DNA of 44,468 nt from a virus: IMG/VR virus record IMGVR_UViG_3300029893_000017, positions 1 to 44,468 of that record, one strand, 5' to 3'. Below are positions 1 through 6,327 of the stretch, in pieces. Below the pieces are notes generated by a model, which did no database searches, had not been told where the DNA came from, and saw only the letters and a list, made by a program, of their open reading frames with translations. Position numbers and translations under genes: made by a program. Numbering within the stretch: position 1 is the first letter of the stretch; every line of letters starts with the position of its first letter.

Positions 1-10
1 TTAACTCAGA

Positions 11-27
11 GTCATACCAAGTATGAC
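11..27. promoter_or_regulatory. Perfect inverted repeat, possible operator
   Basis: GTCATAC and GTATGAC form perfect 7-bp arms around a CAA centre. The site is in the non-coding leader about 160 bases upstream of the first plus-strand gene and has no T-tract, so it looks more like a dyad protein-binding site than a terminator. What binds it is unknown. Confidence 0.4.
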
Positions 28-77
28 GAATTATACAGGAGAAGTGTCGCCCTAGTCAACGACTTAGTGATAAATAT

Positions 78-92
78 TACCGTTCGTCGGAT
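78..92. repeat. 15-bp repeat shared by two leader regions (copy 1)
   Basis: TACCGTTCGTCGGAT occurs here and again at 5572-5586. Both copies are in non-coding DNA about 95-120 bases before the first gene of a plus-strand unit (186 and 5706). This position suggests a shared control element. Confidence 0.5.
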
Positions 93-94
93 TC

Positions 95-125
95 TTGTAG
101 ACAGATGTGAACACAGCAATAATAC
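95..125 (+). promoter_or_regulatory. Possible promoter for the left plus-strand operon
   Basis: TTGTAG at 95-100 is followed after 17 bases by AATAAT at 118-123 (or TAATAC at 120-125). It lies 60-90 bases upstream of the chosen start of the AAA+ gene, in an AT-rich pocket of otherwise GC-rich DNA. The match to a sigma-70 promoter is only moderate. No gene is visible in 1-185. Confidence 0.3.
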
Positions 126-185
126 TTTCGGTTGTGGCGGTCATCACCGCCGGTAACAAACGTCAGGCAAAGGAGACCCGATCGA

Positions 186-1412
186 ATGAACGCAGAAGTC
201 CTAACCAACCTGGGCCGGGGCACGCTCGTTGAGGTGTTCAAGCTCTGCAATCCGCCCTTCCCGATGGGCCGGAACGCGAGCAAGGCCGAGATTATCGAGA
301 AGCTCGTGCAGCTCTCCCCCGCGCTGGTTGAGCGCGCCGTCGCCAAGGTGCAAGCCGCCGCGCGTGCGGCCGAAGCCGCGAAGAATGGCGAGACCGCCGT
401 CCCTCAGATTTTCCCAGAGCAGAAGCCGCAGGCTGTTGGCGTCGATCTCGCCGCCCAGCCGAAAGCTGGCTCCCTGCTCGAGCAAGCACTGACGCAGATG
501 ATTCGGGGCATGGTTGGGAAGGTGGACACTAAGGTGGACGCGGAGCAGGTAGCCAAGATCGTTGAAGAGCGATTCTCGTCACTCTCAGCGAGCTTCAGGT
601 CGATGATCGAGGAAGCCGTAAAGCCGCGCATCGAGAAGGTTGTCATCCACGAGACGACCAAGAAGGAGATCACCGTCGGGCGCACGCACAAGGCTTTCGA
701 CCGCGTGCTGAAGCTCGCGCAGGTACGCCACAACACGATGCTGGTCGGCCCGTCGGGCTGCGGCAAGACGCATCTTGCCGAGCAGGTAGCGAAGGGGCTG
801 GACCTTCCTTTCTATTCGGTCTCCTGCTCGATCGGCATGTCGGAGTCGCAGCTTACCGGCTGGCTGCTCCCGATCGGCGACAGCGGGCGATTCGTGTACG
901 TGCCCGCCACGTTCGTCAAGGCGTACGAGGAAGGCGGGGTGTTCCTGCTCGACGAAATGGACCGCTCGGACGCTAACGTGCTGCTCGTGCTCAATCAGGC
1001 TCTTGCCAATGGGCGCTTCTTCATTCCGCAGCGCCATGAGAACCCGCTTGTGAAGCGCCACAAGGATTTCGTCCTGATCGCCGCCGCTAACACGTTCGGG
1101 CACGGCGCGGACATGGTGTACGCGGGCGCGGAGAAACTGGACGGCGCGACTCTCGATCGCTTCCGGTCGGGCATCGTTCACATGGATTACGACGCGGACC
1201 TTGAGCGCGAACTGATCGACAAGAGCGTGCTTAAGTGGGGGCTGCCCATCCGCCAGAAGATCAACGACTGCAAACTCCGCCGCGTGATGAGCACGCGCGT
1301 CATGCGCGACTTCACCGAGCAGAAGCAGGCGCACGGCTGGGGCGTGAAGGAGTGGGAGCAGTCCTATTTCGCAGACTGGACGCGCGACGAGCGCGCCAAG
1401 GTGGGGAAATAG
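186..1412 (+). CDS. MoxR/CobS-like AAA+ ATPase
   Basis: A 408-residue AAA+ ATPase. The Walker A motif GPSGCGKT is near residue 190 and the Walker B motif VFLLDEMDRSD near residue 250, followed by a sensor-1-like stretch (VLIAAANTFG) and a helical lid. The first ~50 residues, with lysines and a KAEIIEKLVQL helix, resemble a SAP- or Rho-N-like nucleic-acid-binding segment. ATG at 186 is chosen because AGGAG lies at 171-175; an upstream TTG at 132 has no comparable site. In the family such ATPases remodel or load metal-dependent partners and are usually paired with a VWA-domain protein; the next gene, three bases downstream, fits that role weakly. The substrate is unknown. Confidence 0.85.
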   Translation: MNAEVLTNLGRGTLVEVFKLCNPPFPMGRNASKAEIIEKLVQLSPALVERAVAKVQAAARAAEAAKNGETAVPQIFPEQKPQAVGVDLAAQPKAGSLLEQALTQMIRGMVGKVDTKVDAEQVAKIVEERFSSLSASFRSMIEEAVKPRIEKVVIHETTKKEITVGRTHKAFDRVLKLAQVRHNTMLVGPSGCGKTHLAEQVAKGLDLPFYSVSCSIGMSESQLTGWLLPIGDSGRFVYVPATFVKAYEEGGVFLLDEMDRSDANVLLVLNQALANGRFFIPQRHENPLVKRHKDFVLIAAANTFGHGADMVYAGAEKLDGATLDRFRSGIVHMDYDADLERELIDKSVLKWGLPIRQKINDCKLRRVMSTRVMRDFTEQKQAHGWGVKEWEQSYFADWTRDERAKVGK

Positions 1413-1415
1413 ACC

Positions 1416-2258
1416 ATGCCGACAATCCACGAAATGTCGAGCCTTGAGGAATACGCGGCCCTCGAACCGTCCAAGGCGAACGCCGCCCTCTGGAAAAAGA
1501 TCGTCGAGCAGCACTCGCACGATTCGTATCGCTGGTACGGGGTGCGCGACGTAAAGGAAGTGGAGCGCATCGTCGCGGCGTGCCACTGGCCCGAAGGCGT
1601 GGAGAGGCTGGAAAAGGCTTTCGAGCAGATAGAAGTGCCGCCCGCTGTCTCGATCCGCCGCAAGCTCGTGCGCGGCTCCTTCGGCGGAGACTCCGTTGAC
1701 ATTCACGCCGTATACCGGGGAGACCTTGAGCACGCATGGACGCGCCGCGCTCGCCGGCAGGCGCACGGTGGGACCGCGTACAAAACGCTGTACTTCCCGT
1801 TGATCCATTCGGGCGCGACTAGCTCCGACTCAATCTTCTGGCGCGCGGCTGCAATGGTGAAGCTGGCCGACGTGCTAACAGAGGCCGGCTATAGCGTCGA
1901 GATCGTGGGGCACCACGGGGTATGTAACGGCTACTACGAAGGTGGCTGGGAAAACTCGAAGTCGAAGGACGTTTACCACCGCGTAATCGTCAAGGCGCAC
2001 AACGCGCCGCTGGACAAGTCGGCGCTCGTGGTTGCCACGTGCCTTGCCGGCTACAGCCGCACGGTCGGGTTCAAGGCGATCACTTCCGTCCCGTATCGAG
2101 TCAATAGCGGCCTAGGCCCTGCCGACTACCGTTGCCCGCCCCAGTGGAAAGGCGCGGACACCGTGGCCGACTTCCACAACATAAACAGCAGGAGCGACGC
2201 GCAGGCTTTCGTTACCTCGCAGATAGCGAGGCTGACCAAGGTTCAAGAAGCCGCCTGA
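1416..2258 (+). CDS. Probable VWA-like partner of the AAA+ ATPase
   Basis: A 280-residue protein starting three bases after the ATPase gene, so probably co-translated with it. Around residues 130-170 an SGATSSDSIFWRAAA stretch followed by a long helix and a YSVEIVGHHG strand resembles a von Willebrand factor A fold with a degenerate metal site (SGAT in place of DxSGS). That reading rests partly on the frequent MoxR-VWA pairing in bacteria and phages. No catalytic motif is evident. The TGA stop codon is also nucleotides 4-6 of a hammerhead ribozyme core. It could be an unrelated phage-specific family. Confidence 0.6.
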   Translation: MPTIHEMSSLEEYAALEPSKANAALWKKIVEQHSHDSYRWYGVRDVKEVERIVAACHWPEGVERLEKAFEQIEVPPAVSIRRKLVRGSFGGDSVDIHAVYRGDLEHAWTRRARRQAHGGTAYKTLYFPLIHSGATSSDSIFWRAAAMVKLADVLTEAGYSVEIVGHHGVCNGYYEGGWENSKSKDVYHRVIVKAHNAPLDKSALVVATCLAGYSRTVGFKAITSVPYRVNSGLGPADYRCPPQWKGADTVADFHNINSRSDAQAFVTSQIARLTKVQEAA

Positions 2259-2302
2259 CGAGTCCCCTGGTCGGGACGAAACCCCAAGGACGGGGTAGCG
2301 GT
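2250..2302 (+). ncRNA. Type I hammerhead ribozyme
   Basis: All conserved hammerhead elements are present in order. CUGACGA (2255-2261) is followed by stem II GUCCC/GGGAC (2262-2266 with 2273-2277, loop CUGGUC), GAAA (2278-2281) and stem III CCCC/GGGG (2282-2285 with 2292-2295, loop AAGGAC). U2296 pairs with A2281 and the cleavage-site base is A2297 (GUA triplet). Stem I, GCCGC/GCGGU (2250-2254 with 2298-2302), is open-ended, which makes this type I. Beyond an internal loop, GUU (2241-2243) can pair with AAC (2307-2309). Predicted cleavage is between 2297 and 2298. The UGA in the core is the stop codon of the upstream gene, so the ribozyme would separate that coding region from the mRNA of the small genes downstream. 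Confidence 0.88.
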
Positions 2303-2328
2303 AGCCAACAACACAGGAGCAGAACGAA

Positions 2329-2598
2329 ATGAACAAACATACCCCGGCCCCTTGGTGCTTGAGCGACGCCGAACGCTACGTGGTAGCGAAGAACGCCGAG
2401 CTGATAGCCGATTGCTTCGCGGAGTCATCCGAGGATCGCGCAAATGCCCGCCTGATCGCCCAATCGCCCGCGATGCTGGAAGCACTCCGCGAGTGCCTTG
2501 GCGCTATGGACTCCATGCGCGAGCAGATCGAGAGGACGAAGCGATCGAAAACGCCTGCCAAGAACACGACGATGCGGACGCGCTCGCGCGCACCGTAA
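2329..2598 (+). CDS. Small Ea22-like protein, possibly frameshifted
   Basis: An 89-residue ORF with an AGGAGC ribosome-binding site at 2315. The segment ARLIAQSPAMLEALREC is typical of a widespread small phage protein family. After about residue 65 the sequence becomes basic and unlike the family (TKRSKTPAKN...). The -1 frame over the same DNA instead reads EDEAIENACQEHDDADALARTVIANATEE and stops at 2621, which matches the usual family ending. A one-base deletion or a -1 frameshift near 2545-2555 would join the two. Function unknown. Confidence 0.7.
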   Translation: MNKHTPAPWCLSDAERYVVAKNAELIADCFAESSEDRANARLIAQSPAMLEALRECLGAMDSMREQIERTKRSKTPAKNTTMRTRSRAP

Positions 2599-2627
2599 TC
2601 GCAAACGCAACCGAGGAGTAACGACCA

Positions 2628-2720
2628 GTGGCAACAAGCGGAATCTTCTGGCTCACCTACATGTTGATTGCGATGACGCTGCTCGCCAAGAGCGTGTCTG
2701 TCCTGATCTCGTATCTCTAA
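2628..2720 (+). CDS. One-helix membrane peptide (30 aa)
   Basis: A 30-codon ORF starting with GTG, preceded by GAGGAG at 2613-2618. The product reads ATSGIFWLTYMLIAMT and onward, a single hydrophobic helix that fills most of the chain. It sits between two genes with the same kind of ribosome-binding site and no spare non-coding DNA. Function unknown; it is one of several tiny membrane peptides in this operon. Confidence 0.55.
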   Translation: MATSGIFWLTYMLIAMTLLAKSVSVLISYL

Positions 2721-2734
2721 CCGAGGAGACAACC

Positions 2735-2980
2735 ATGCACACGAACGCTAATAGCACGCCGGCCCTTCAGCCCTTCTACGTGCTCCTGCTCTACCCGGAC
2801 TACATGTCTGATAGCTACGGGCATGAAACGTACTTCGCCCACGTCGAGGCAGAGACGGCCGCGAGCGCGGTGGAAGCCGCGCAGGCAGCCGCCGCCTACG
2901 CGAACCGCAACGACGAGAGCGCAGACGACTTCTACCCGCTGCTCGTGCTGCGCGGGCACGTCGAACCCGAGACCGTTTGA
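2735..2980 (+). CDS. Hypothetical protein (81 aa)
   Basis: An 81-residue, alanine-rich acidic protein. ATG at 2735 follows GAGGAG at 2723-2728. It has a FYVLLLYPDYMS strand near the start, an alanine-rich helix (residues 40-60) and an FYPLLVLRGHVE strand at the end, suggesting a small alpha/beta fold. No family recognised. A GCTAATAGC motif lies 12 bases into the gene. Confidence 0.65.
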   Translation: MHTNANSTPALQPFYVLLLYPDYMSDSYGHETYFAHVEAETAASAVEAAQAAAAYANRNDESADDFYPLLVLRGHVEPETV

Positions 2981-3011
2981 TTCGATGGCGCGGGCACCGG
3001 GAGAGGCAAAG

Positions 3012-3203
3012 ATGTTCCAGATCGACCGCACCGACGAGCTGCACACCCTGATGCGCGAGCACCGGAAGGGCTGCAACGACGTGGCCAAACTGCTCGGCAG
3101 ATCGCCGCAGACCGTCCGCGCATGGCGCTCGCGCAGCAGCGGCCGACCGATCCCGCGCTATGCGCTGGAACTGTTGAGGTTCAAGCTGAGCAAACGCAAA
3201 TGA
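3012..3203 (+). CDS. Small helix-turn-helix protein
   Basis: A 63-residue DNA-binding protein. The helix-turn-helix DVAKLLGRSPQTVRAWRSR occupies residues ~25-43, followed by a conserved-looking IPRYALELLRFKL helix seen in small phage Cro/CII-like regulators. The start at 3012 has GGGAGAGG just upstream; an in-frame ATG at 2985 would add nine residues but lacks a clear site. It probably regulates transcription in this early module. The target is unknown. Confidence 0.7.
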   Translation: MFQIDRTDELHTLMREHRKGCNDVAKLLGRSPQTVRAWRSRSSGRPIPRYALELLRFKLSKRK

Positions 3204-3295
3204 GGCCGATGGCAACACGATACAGGGGAGCGGCGCTTGCCCGCTGGTACTTGCGCCGCGCGATACGTTGGCTTAACGAAGTAGTCGAACCGTAG
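3200..3295 (+). CDS. Tiny basic peptide (31 aa)
   Basis: A 31-codon ORF whose ATG overlaps the previous TGA as ATGA, the coupling used repeatedly in this operon. The product is arginine-rich and amphipathic (RYRGAALARWYLRRAIRW). It ends just before the next ribosome-binding site (TAGGAGG). Coding status is inferred from packing and coupling only; no function can be assigned. Confidence 0.45.
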   Translation: MRPMATRYRGAALARWYLRRAIRWLNEVVEP

Positions 3296-3304
3296 GAGGC
3301 ACTC

Positions 3305-3496
3305 GTGGACAGAAAGCAAATCGTTGCAATACTCCGCTGGCCTGAAAACAAGAGGCGAGGCACCGTGCCCTGGTTTGTCGTGCTTCGGCGGCTGACATTC
3401 TGGCCGATCATGTTCGTTGGGTTTTCTGTTTCATGGATAGCGATAGCTTGTGCATACGGGCTGGACGATGCCAAAAGGTTTTGGCGCGACCTCTGA
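3305..3496 (+). CDS. Single-pass membrane protein (63 aa)
   Basis: A 63-residue protein with a GTG start preceded by GGAGG (3296-3300). A basic N-terminal third is followed by a membrane segment at residues ~28-50 (FWPIMFVGFSVSWIAIACAY) and a short charged tail. No family is recognised. Its place among small early genes suggests a host-interaction role, which is inference only. Confidence 0.6.
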   Translation: MDRKQIVAILRWPENKRRGTVPWFVVLRRLTFWPIMFVGFSVSWIAIACAYGLDDAKRFWRDL

Positions 3497-3513
3497 AAAA
3501 TAGGAGACAAAAC

Positions 3514-3813
3514 ATGGGACGCATGACGGTTTACCTGACGGACGGGACGAGCACCGCGCTCGAAGTCGATAAGGCTCCGACGCTGGAGCAACTGCAAAAG
3601 CTGGTCGGTGGGTACATCGAGATCGTCCACGTGCTCTACAACGGACAGCGGGCGCAGATGATCGTGAACGACGAGGGGCACATTCACGGGATGCCACCGA
3701 ACCATATGGGGACAGCGATCTACCACGCAACCGCTCGCCTGCGCGGATACGTCACCGGGCACCTTATCGTCGGCGACGTGGTTGTGCTCGAAGGCAGCGC
3801 GATGCTCAAGTGA
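3514..3813 (+). CDS. DUF3846-like protein
   Basis: A 99-residue protein with ATG after TAGGAGAC. It shows the pattern of the DUF3846 family of small phage/plasmid proteins: an early LEQLQKLVGGYIEIV segment, a central MIVNDEGHIHGMPPN with the characteristic N/DE-G-x-x-x-x-x-P-N, and a terminal HLIVGDVVVLEG strand. The family is common in phage accessory regions and has no agreed function. Confidence 0.7.
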   Translation: MGRMTVYLTDGTSTALEVDKAPTLEQLQKLVGGYIEIVHVLYNGQRAQMIVNDEGHIHGMPPNHMGTAIYHATARLRGYVTGHLIVGDVVVLEGSAMLK

Positions 3814-3820
3814 GGTAGAC

Positions 3821-4048
3821 ATGCACGTCATCACAGCTATTAGCGCCATCGGCACCGTGACCCGGCTGCAAGTGGGCTGCGCCGACATGGCGCAGGACAT
3901 GGCCGAGTGGCTGGCAAGCAAGGGGTTCGCGGTTGACCACAACCCCAACGGGGAACCGCAGGCGCGCGGCCCCGAGGAGAACAAGCGGGCGCTCGATCTG
4001 GCCGAGCTGTACGCGCGCGACCGCTTCGGCATCGAGGGGGCGCACTGA
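3821..4048 (+). CDS. Hypothetical protein (75 aa)
   Basis: A 75-residue protein starting eight bases after the previous stop, with GAGGT upstream. It begins MHVITAISAIGTV and carries a helix (ADMAQDMAEWLASKGF) and an acidic end. The fold looks alpha/beta; no family recognised. It ends in TGATG overlap with the next start, so the two are likely co-translated. Confidence 0.6.
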   Translation: MHVITAISAIGTVTRLQVGCADMAQDMAEWLASKGFAVDHNPNGEPQARGPEENKRALDLAELYARDRFGIEGAH

Positions 4049-4227
4049 TGACACCGAAGCACCTGACCACGCACGTCGAGCGCCGCGAGCTGTACACGCA
4101 CGTCGAGGTTCGAGACGGCGATCGCACCGTGGCGCAGACGACGATCAACCCGACCGACTGCCCGAACAAGGCAGCCGAGCGGCTGAAGCACAGCTATCTG
4201 ATGCTGCATTACGAGGAGGAAGCATGA
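4048..4227 (+). CDS. Hypothetical protein (59 aa)
   Basis: A 59-residue charged protein whose ATG shares one base with the previous TGA (TGATG). It contains a strand-rich first half (RRELYTHVEVRDGDRTV) and a C-terminal helix (AAERLKHSYLMLHYEEE). No family is recognised. Four-base ATGA overlap with the next gene indicates translational coupling. Confidence 0.55.
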   Translation: MTPKHLTTHVERRELYTHVEVRDGDRTVAQTTINPTDCPNKAAERLKHSYLMLHYEEEA

Positions 4228-4613
4228 ACAAGCCGATGACGATACGCGAAGCCGCGCGCAACCGCGTGCCACTCAGCGGTCCAGACGCGCAGGCTTTGGA
4301 GGGCGGGCTTTCACAATGCGAGCGCGAGCTGGCCGAGCTGAAACGATGGGCCGAGACACCGCCGCCGGGATACGAGCGATTCATGCAGATATGGGGTGCG
4401 TGCGTCCGGCTGGTTGAGAAGGCATCGTTTAAGGTGATGTTCAACTACGCCGAGGAGCTTGAGCAAAAGCTGAAGGAGACGCGCAGCGCGCTCGAAGAAT
4501 CCGTGAAGCTGCAAAGCCACTACGCCGAGCTGTTGAACATGCACGACGGCGGAAAGCGGCGGGTGTTCACGGCCGATGAGTGGATCGCGCGACTCAAGAA
4601 GGATTGGGCATGA
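4224..4613 (+). CDS. Coiled-coil hypothetical protein (129 aa)
   Basis: A 129-residue protein with ATG coupled to the preceding stop (ATGA) and GAGGAGGA upstream. Residues ~28-45 (QCERELAELKRWAE) and ~75-105 (YAEELEQKLKETRSALEES) are predicted helices with coiled-coil character; the C-terminus ends VFTADEWIARLKKDWA. No enzymatic motif is seen. Function unknown. Confidence 0.65.
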   Translation: MNKPMTIREAARNRVPLSGPDAQALEGGLSQCERELAELKRWAETPPPGYERFMQIWGACVRLVEKASFKVMFNYAEELEQKLKETRSALEESVKLQSHYAELLNMHDGGKRRVFTADEWIARLKKDWA

Positions 4614-4708
4614 ACAGGCTTGATCTGTTGGTTATGACGGTTATGTGGGTGGCGCTCATCGTCGGCACCTACTGGCTTGGTGAACTGCTAACAGCAATCC
4701 TTAGCTGA
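4610..4708 (+). CDS. One-helix membrane peptide (32 aa)
   Basis: A 32-codon ORF whose ATG overlaps the previous stop as ATGA. The product is almost entirely one hydrophobic helix (LLVMTVMWVALIVGTYWLG). It resembles the peptide at 2628 in size and hydrophobicity but not in sequence. Coding potential is supported by coupling and packing. Function unknown. Confidence 0.5.
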   Translation: MNRLDLLVMTVMWVALIVGTYWLGELLTAILS

Positions 4709-4721
4709 GAGGGAGGAAAGC

Positions 4722-5021
4722 ATGAGCAACTGTAAAGATTGCGGCGCGCGTAAAGATCACTACATGGCACCAGACGGGTGCCCGTTCTGCTATCCCGAGC
4801 ACGAGGTCTTTCACAAGTACACCCTGACCACGCTACCCGACGGCCGCATCGACGGGACGTACGAGACGAACGACGACGAGGACCGTGGCTATCCGTCGGC
4901 GCACGCCGTCGGGGTTGTCGGCTATCGGGACTACGCGCAGATGAAGGCCCACACGGGGCTTTCCCACACGGGCGCGAACGGTTGCAAGGTGACGGTCATC
5001 CTTGACGGGGAGGAAGTGTGA
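4722..5021 (+). CDS. Zinc-ribbon protein (99 aa)
   Basis: A 99-residue protein with GAGGGAGG upstream of its ATG. The N-terminal CKDCGA and CPFCYP pairs (residues 4-7 and 20-23) form a likely four-cysteine zinc ribbon. The remainder is acidic with strands and ends in KVTVILDGEEV. The GTG of the next gene overlaps its stop. Probably a small nucleic-acid- or protein-binding adaptor; the target is unknown. Confidence 0.65.
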   Translation: MSNCKDCGARKDHYMAPDGCPFCYPEHEVFHKYTLTTLPDGRIDGTYETNDDEDRGYPSAHAVGVVGYRDYAQMKAHTGLSHTGANGCKVTVILDGEEV

Positions 5022-5230
5022 ACAAAGCACGCGAAGATACGATCCGCGAGATCGCCGACGATCTCCTTGGCACGTGTCAGACACTCGCCGAGGTTTGCGA
5101 GAAGCACGACATCAGCGACGACAATCTGACCGGAGAGGATCTGCTACTCTTCTGTGAAACGTGCGGATGGTGGCAGCCTGCCGACATTGACGATAACGGC
5201 AACTGCCCTGACTGTAGAGACGACGACTAA
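5018..5230 (+). CDS. Acidic zinc-ribbon protein (70 aa)
   Basis: A 70-residue protein starting with GTG in a GTGTGA overlap with the previous gene. An N-terminal helical half (REIADDLLGTCQTLAEVCEKH) is followed by CETC...CPDC (residues ~46-49 and ~63-66), a second likely zinc ribbon. The C-terminus is very acidic (CRDDD), unlike a simple DNA-binding protein. It may act with the preceding zinc-ribbon protein. Function unknown. Confidence 0.65.
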   Translation: MNKAREDTIREIADDLLGTCQTLAEVCEKHDISDDNLTGEDLLLFCETCGWWQPADIDDNGNCPDCRDDD

Positions 5231-5242
5231 ACGGGAGGCAAT

Positions 5243-5455
5243 ATGAGCACAAAAACCAAAACGCTGTTAGCTATAATCGCAATCGCATTGCTAGCAGGAT
5301 GCGGGAGCGGTGGCGGTGGTGGTGGAGGAACCTCACCCGAGGTCCAGCACACCGGCCCTACCGAGTGCCCGGAGGGGCAGCACCTTGAGCGCGCACCAGA
5401 TCCTTATCCAGGACGCGCATTTCTGATATACGAGTGGTACTGCGTGCCAGATTAA
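5243..5455 (+). CDS. Small phage lipoprotein
   Basis: A 70-residue protein with ACGGGAGG before its ATG. A lysine-containing N-terminus, the hydrophobic core LLAIIAIALLAGC and a lipobox LAGC with Cys at residue 20 mark a lipoprotein signal peptide, so the mature protein would be lipid-anchored. A glycine run follows, then a short domain with two cysteines. Phage lipoproteins of this kind can block superinfection or modify the envelope; which applies here cannot be told. A GCTGTTAGC motif lies within the signal sequence. Confidence 0.7.
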   Translation: MSTKTKTLLAIIAIALLAGCGSGGGGGGGTSPEVQHTGPTECPEGQHLERAPDPYPGRAFLIYEWYCVPD

Positions 5456-5493
5456 ACGTAACCCGCGACAAGGCGATAGCCGAAGGAGGAACC

Positions 5494-5505
5494 ATGAAGC
5501 GCTAA
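5494..5505 (+). CDS. Possible three-codon minigene
   Basis: ATG AAG CGC TAA follows an almost ideal Shine-Dalgarno stretch (AAGGAGGA, 5483-5490) at good spacing. It would make only M-K-R. It may be a regulatory minigene comparable in form to lambda bar minigenes, or the head of a deleted gene whose ribosome-binding site survives. Confidence 0.3.
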   Translation: MKR

Positions 5506-5535
5506 GCTGATCCATGCCATGCACCCACAACAAGA

Positions 5536-5563
5536 GGGGCGCTCCGTGCGCCCCTTCGTTTTT
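5536..5563 (+). terminator. Rho-independent terminator
   Basis: A perfect 7-bp stem GGGGCGC/GCGCCCC with loop TCCGT is followed by TTCGTTTTT. It ends the plus-strand operon of small genes. Apart from it, the possible minigene and the 15-bp repeat, I see no gene in 5456-5705. Confidence 0.85.
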
Positions 5564-5571
5564 GTGTGAAC

Positions 5572-5586
5572 TACCGTTCGTCGGAT
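5572..5586. repeat. 15-bp repeat shared by two leader regions (copy 2)
   Basis: TACCGTTCGTCGGAT, identical to 78-92. It lies between the terminator and the next plus-strand gene. A TATAAT hexamer occurs further down in this leader (near 5673) but I could not find a convincing -35 box. Confidence 0.5.
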
Positions 5587-5705
5587 CGTCTCGCTCGGGA
5601 GATAGCGACACGCGCCCTCGCTAAGTGATTGATGGTTCGTCGCAACATCGGAGAGCGCGGAGACCGACCTGATATAATTACGTTTGTCAACCTTGGAGAA
5701 CACGC

Positions 5706-5987
5706 ATGGCAACCTACTACGAGTGGACGGTCGAGGAGCTGGACGAGCACGGCGACATCATCGACTGCTACTTCTACGATCGCATCACCGAAATCCCACG
5801 TCACTGGCTTGACAACGAGCTGATGGACATAGGATTGGTATGGCGAACCGGCAACGAGGACGACGGCGAGACAGATCGCGCCTACGCATACATCGATCGC
5901 GGAACGATGACGCTCAGTAGGATGTTTGACAACGGCAAGAAAGTGCCGTCCCGGCTGTTGGCCGAGGCGGATCGCTGGATAAGATAA
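5706..5987 (+). CDS. Hypothetical acidic protein (93 aa)
   Basis: A 93-residue protein with TTGGAGA upstream of ATG. The sequence is acidic and aromatic-rich, with a repeated-looking beta character (YYEWTVEELDEHG, CYFYDRITEIP, RAYAYIDRGTMTLS). It is the only gene between the 5536 terminator and the convergent minus-strand operon. It sits behind its own leader, so it is probably transcribed separately. No family recognised. Confidence 0.65.
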   Translation: MATYYEWTVEELDEHGDIIDCYFYDRITEIPRHWLDNELMDIGLVWRTGNEDDGETDRAYAYIDRGTMTLSRMFDNGKKVPSRLLAEADRWIR

Positions 5988-6009
5988 TAGGAGAAAACCG
6001 CCAAAGCTA

Positions 6010-6327
6010 TTAGCCCGCAGGAGCAGGCGCGGTCCCCGTCACCGTGCCGTTCAGCGTATCATTGATGGCGATCTGCACGAGGCCGATCGCCCCGGGCAGC
6101 GACTCGTTCGCCCACGTCATCGCCGTGTACGCGCCGTTCGGAAGGGTGACACCAACCACGGACACGACAGAGATCGGAGTGCCCTCCGTGATCGCCCGCT
6201 CCACACGATCGCGCAGTATCTCGACTGCCTTGCGCGCCATGTCCTGCCAGCCTTCCTTCGGCACATCGTTTGCGGACGGGACTCCGCTCAGTCCCGGGAA
6301 GTTAATCACCCTCGGTCTATCGCTCAC
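6010..6327 (-). CDS. Hypothetical protein (105 aa)
   Basis: A 105-residue protein, last gene of the minus-strand replication operon. The GTG at 6327 overlaps the stop of the preceding gene as GTGA, the coupling pattern of this operon; a longer in-frame extension upstream is a shadow. The centre (VEILRDRVERAITEGTPISVV) combines a helix with strands. The sequence ends in a threonine/alanine/proline tail. A GCTATTAGC motif includes its stop codon. Function unknown. Confidence 0.65.
   Translation of the reverse strand: MSDRPRVINFPGLSGVPSANDVPKEGWQDMARKAVEILRDRVERAITEGTPISVVSVVGVTLPNGAYTAMTWANESLPGAIGLVQIAINDTLNGTVTGTAPAPAG

Noticed and set aside
585-1808. 407-codon minus-strand ORF opposite the AAA+ gene
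   Set aside because: Composition is typical of the antisense of GC-rich coding DNA; the plus strand has clear Walker motifs.
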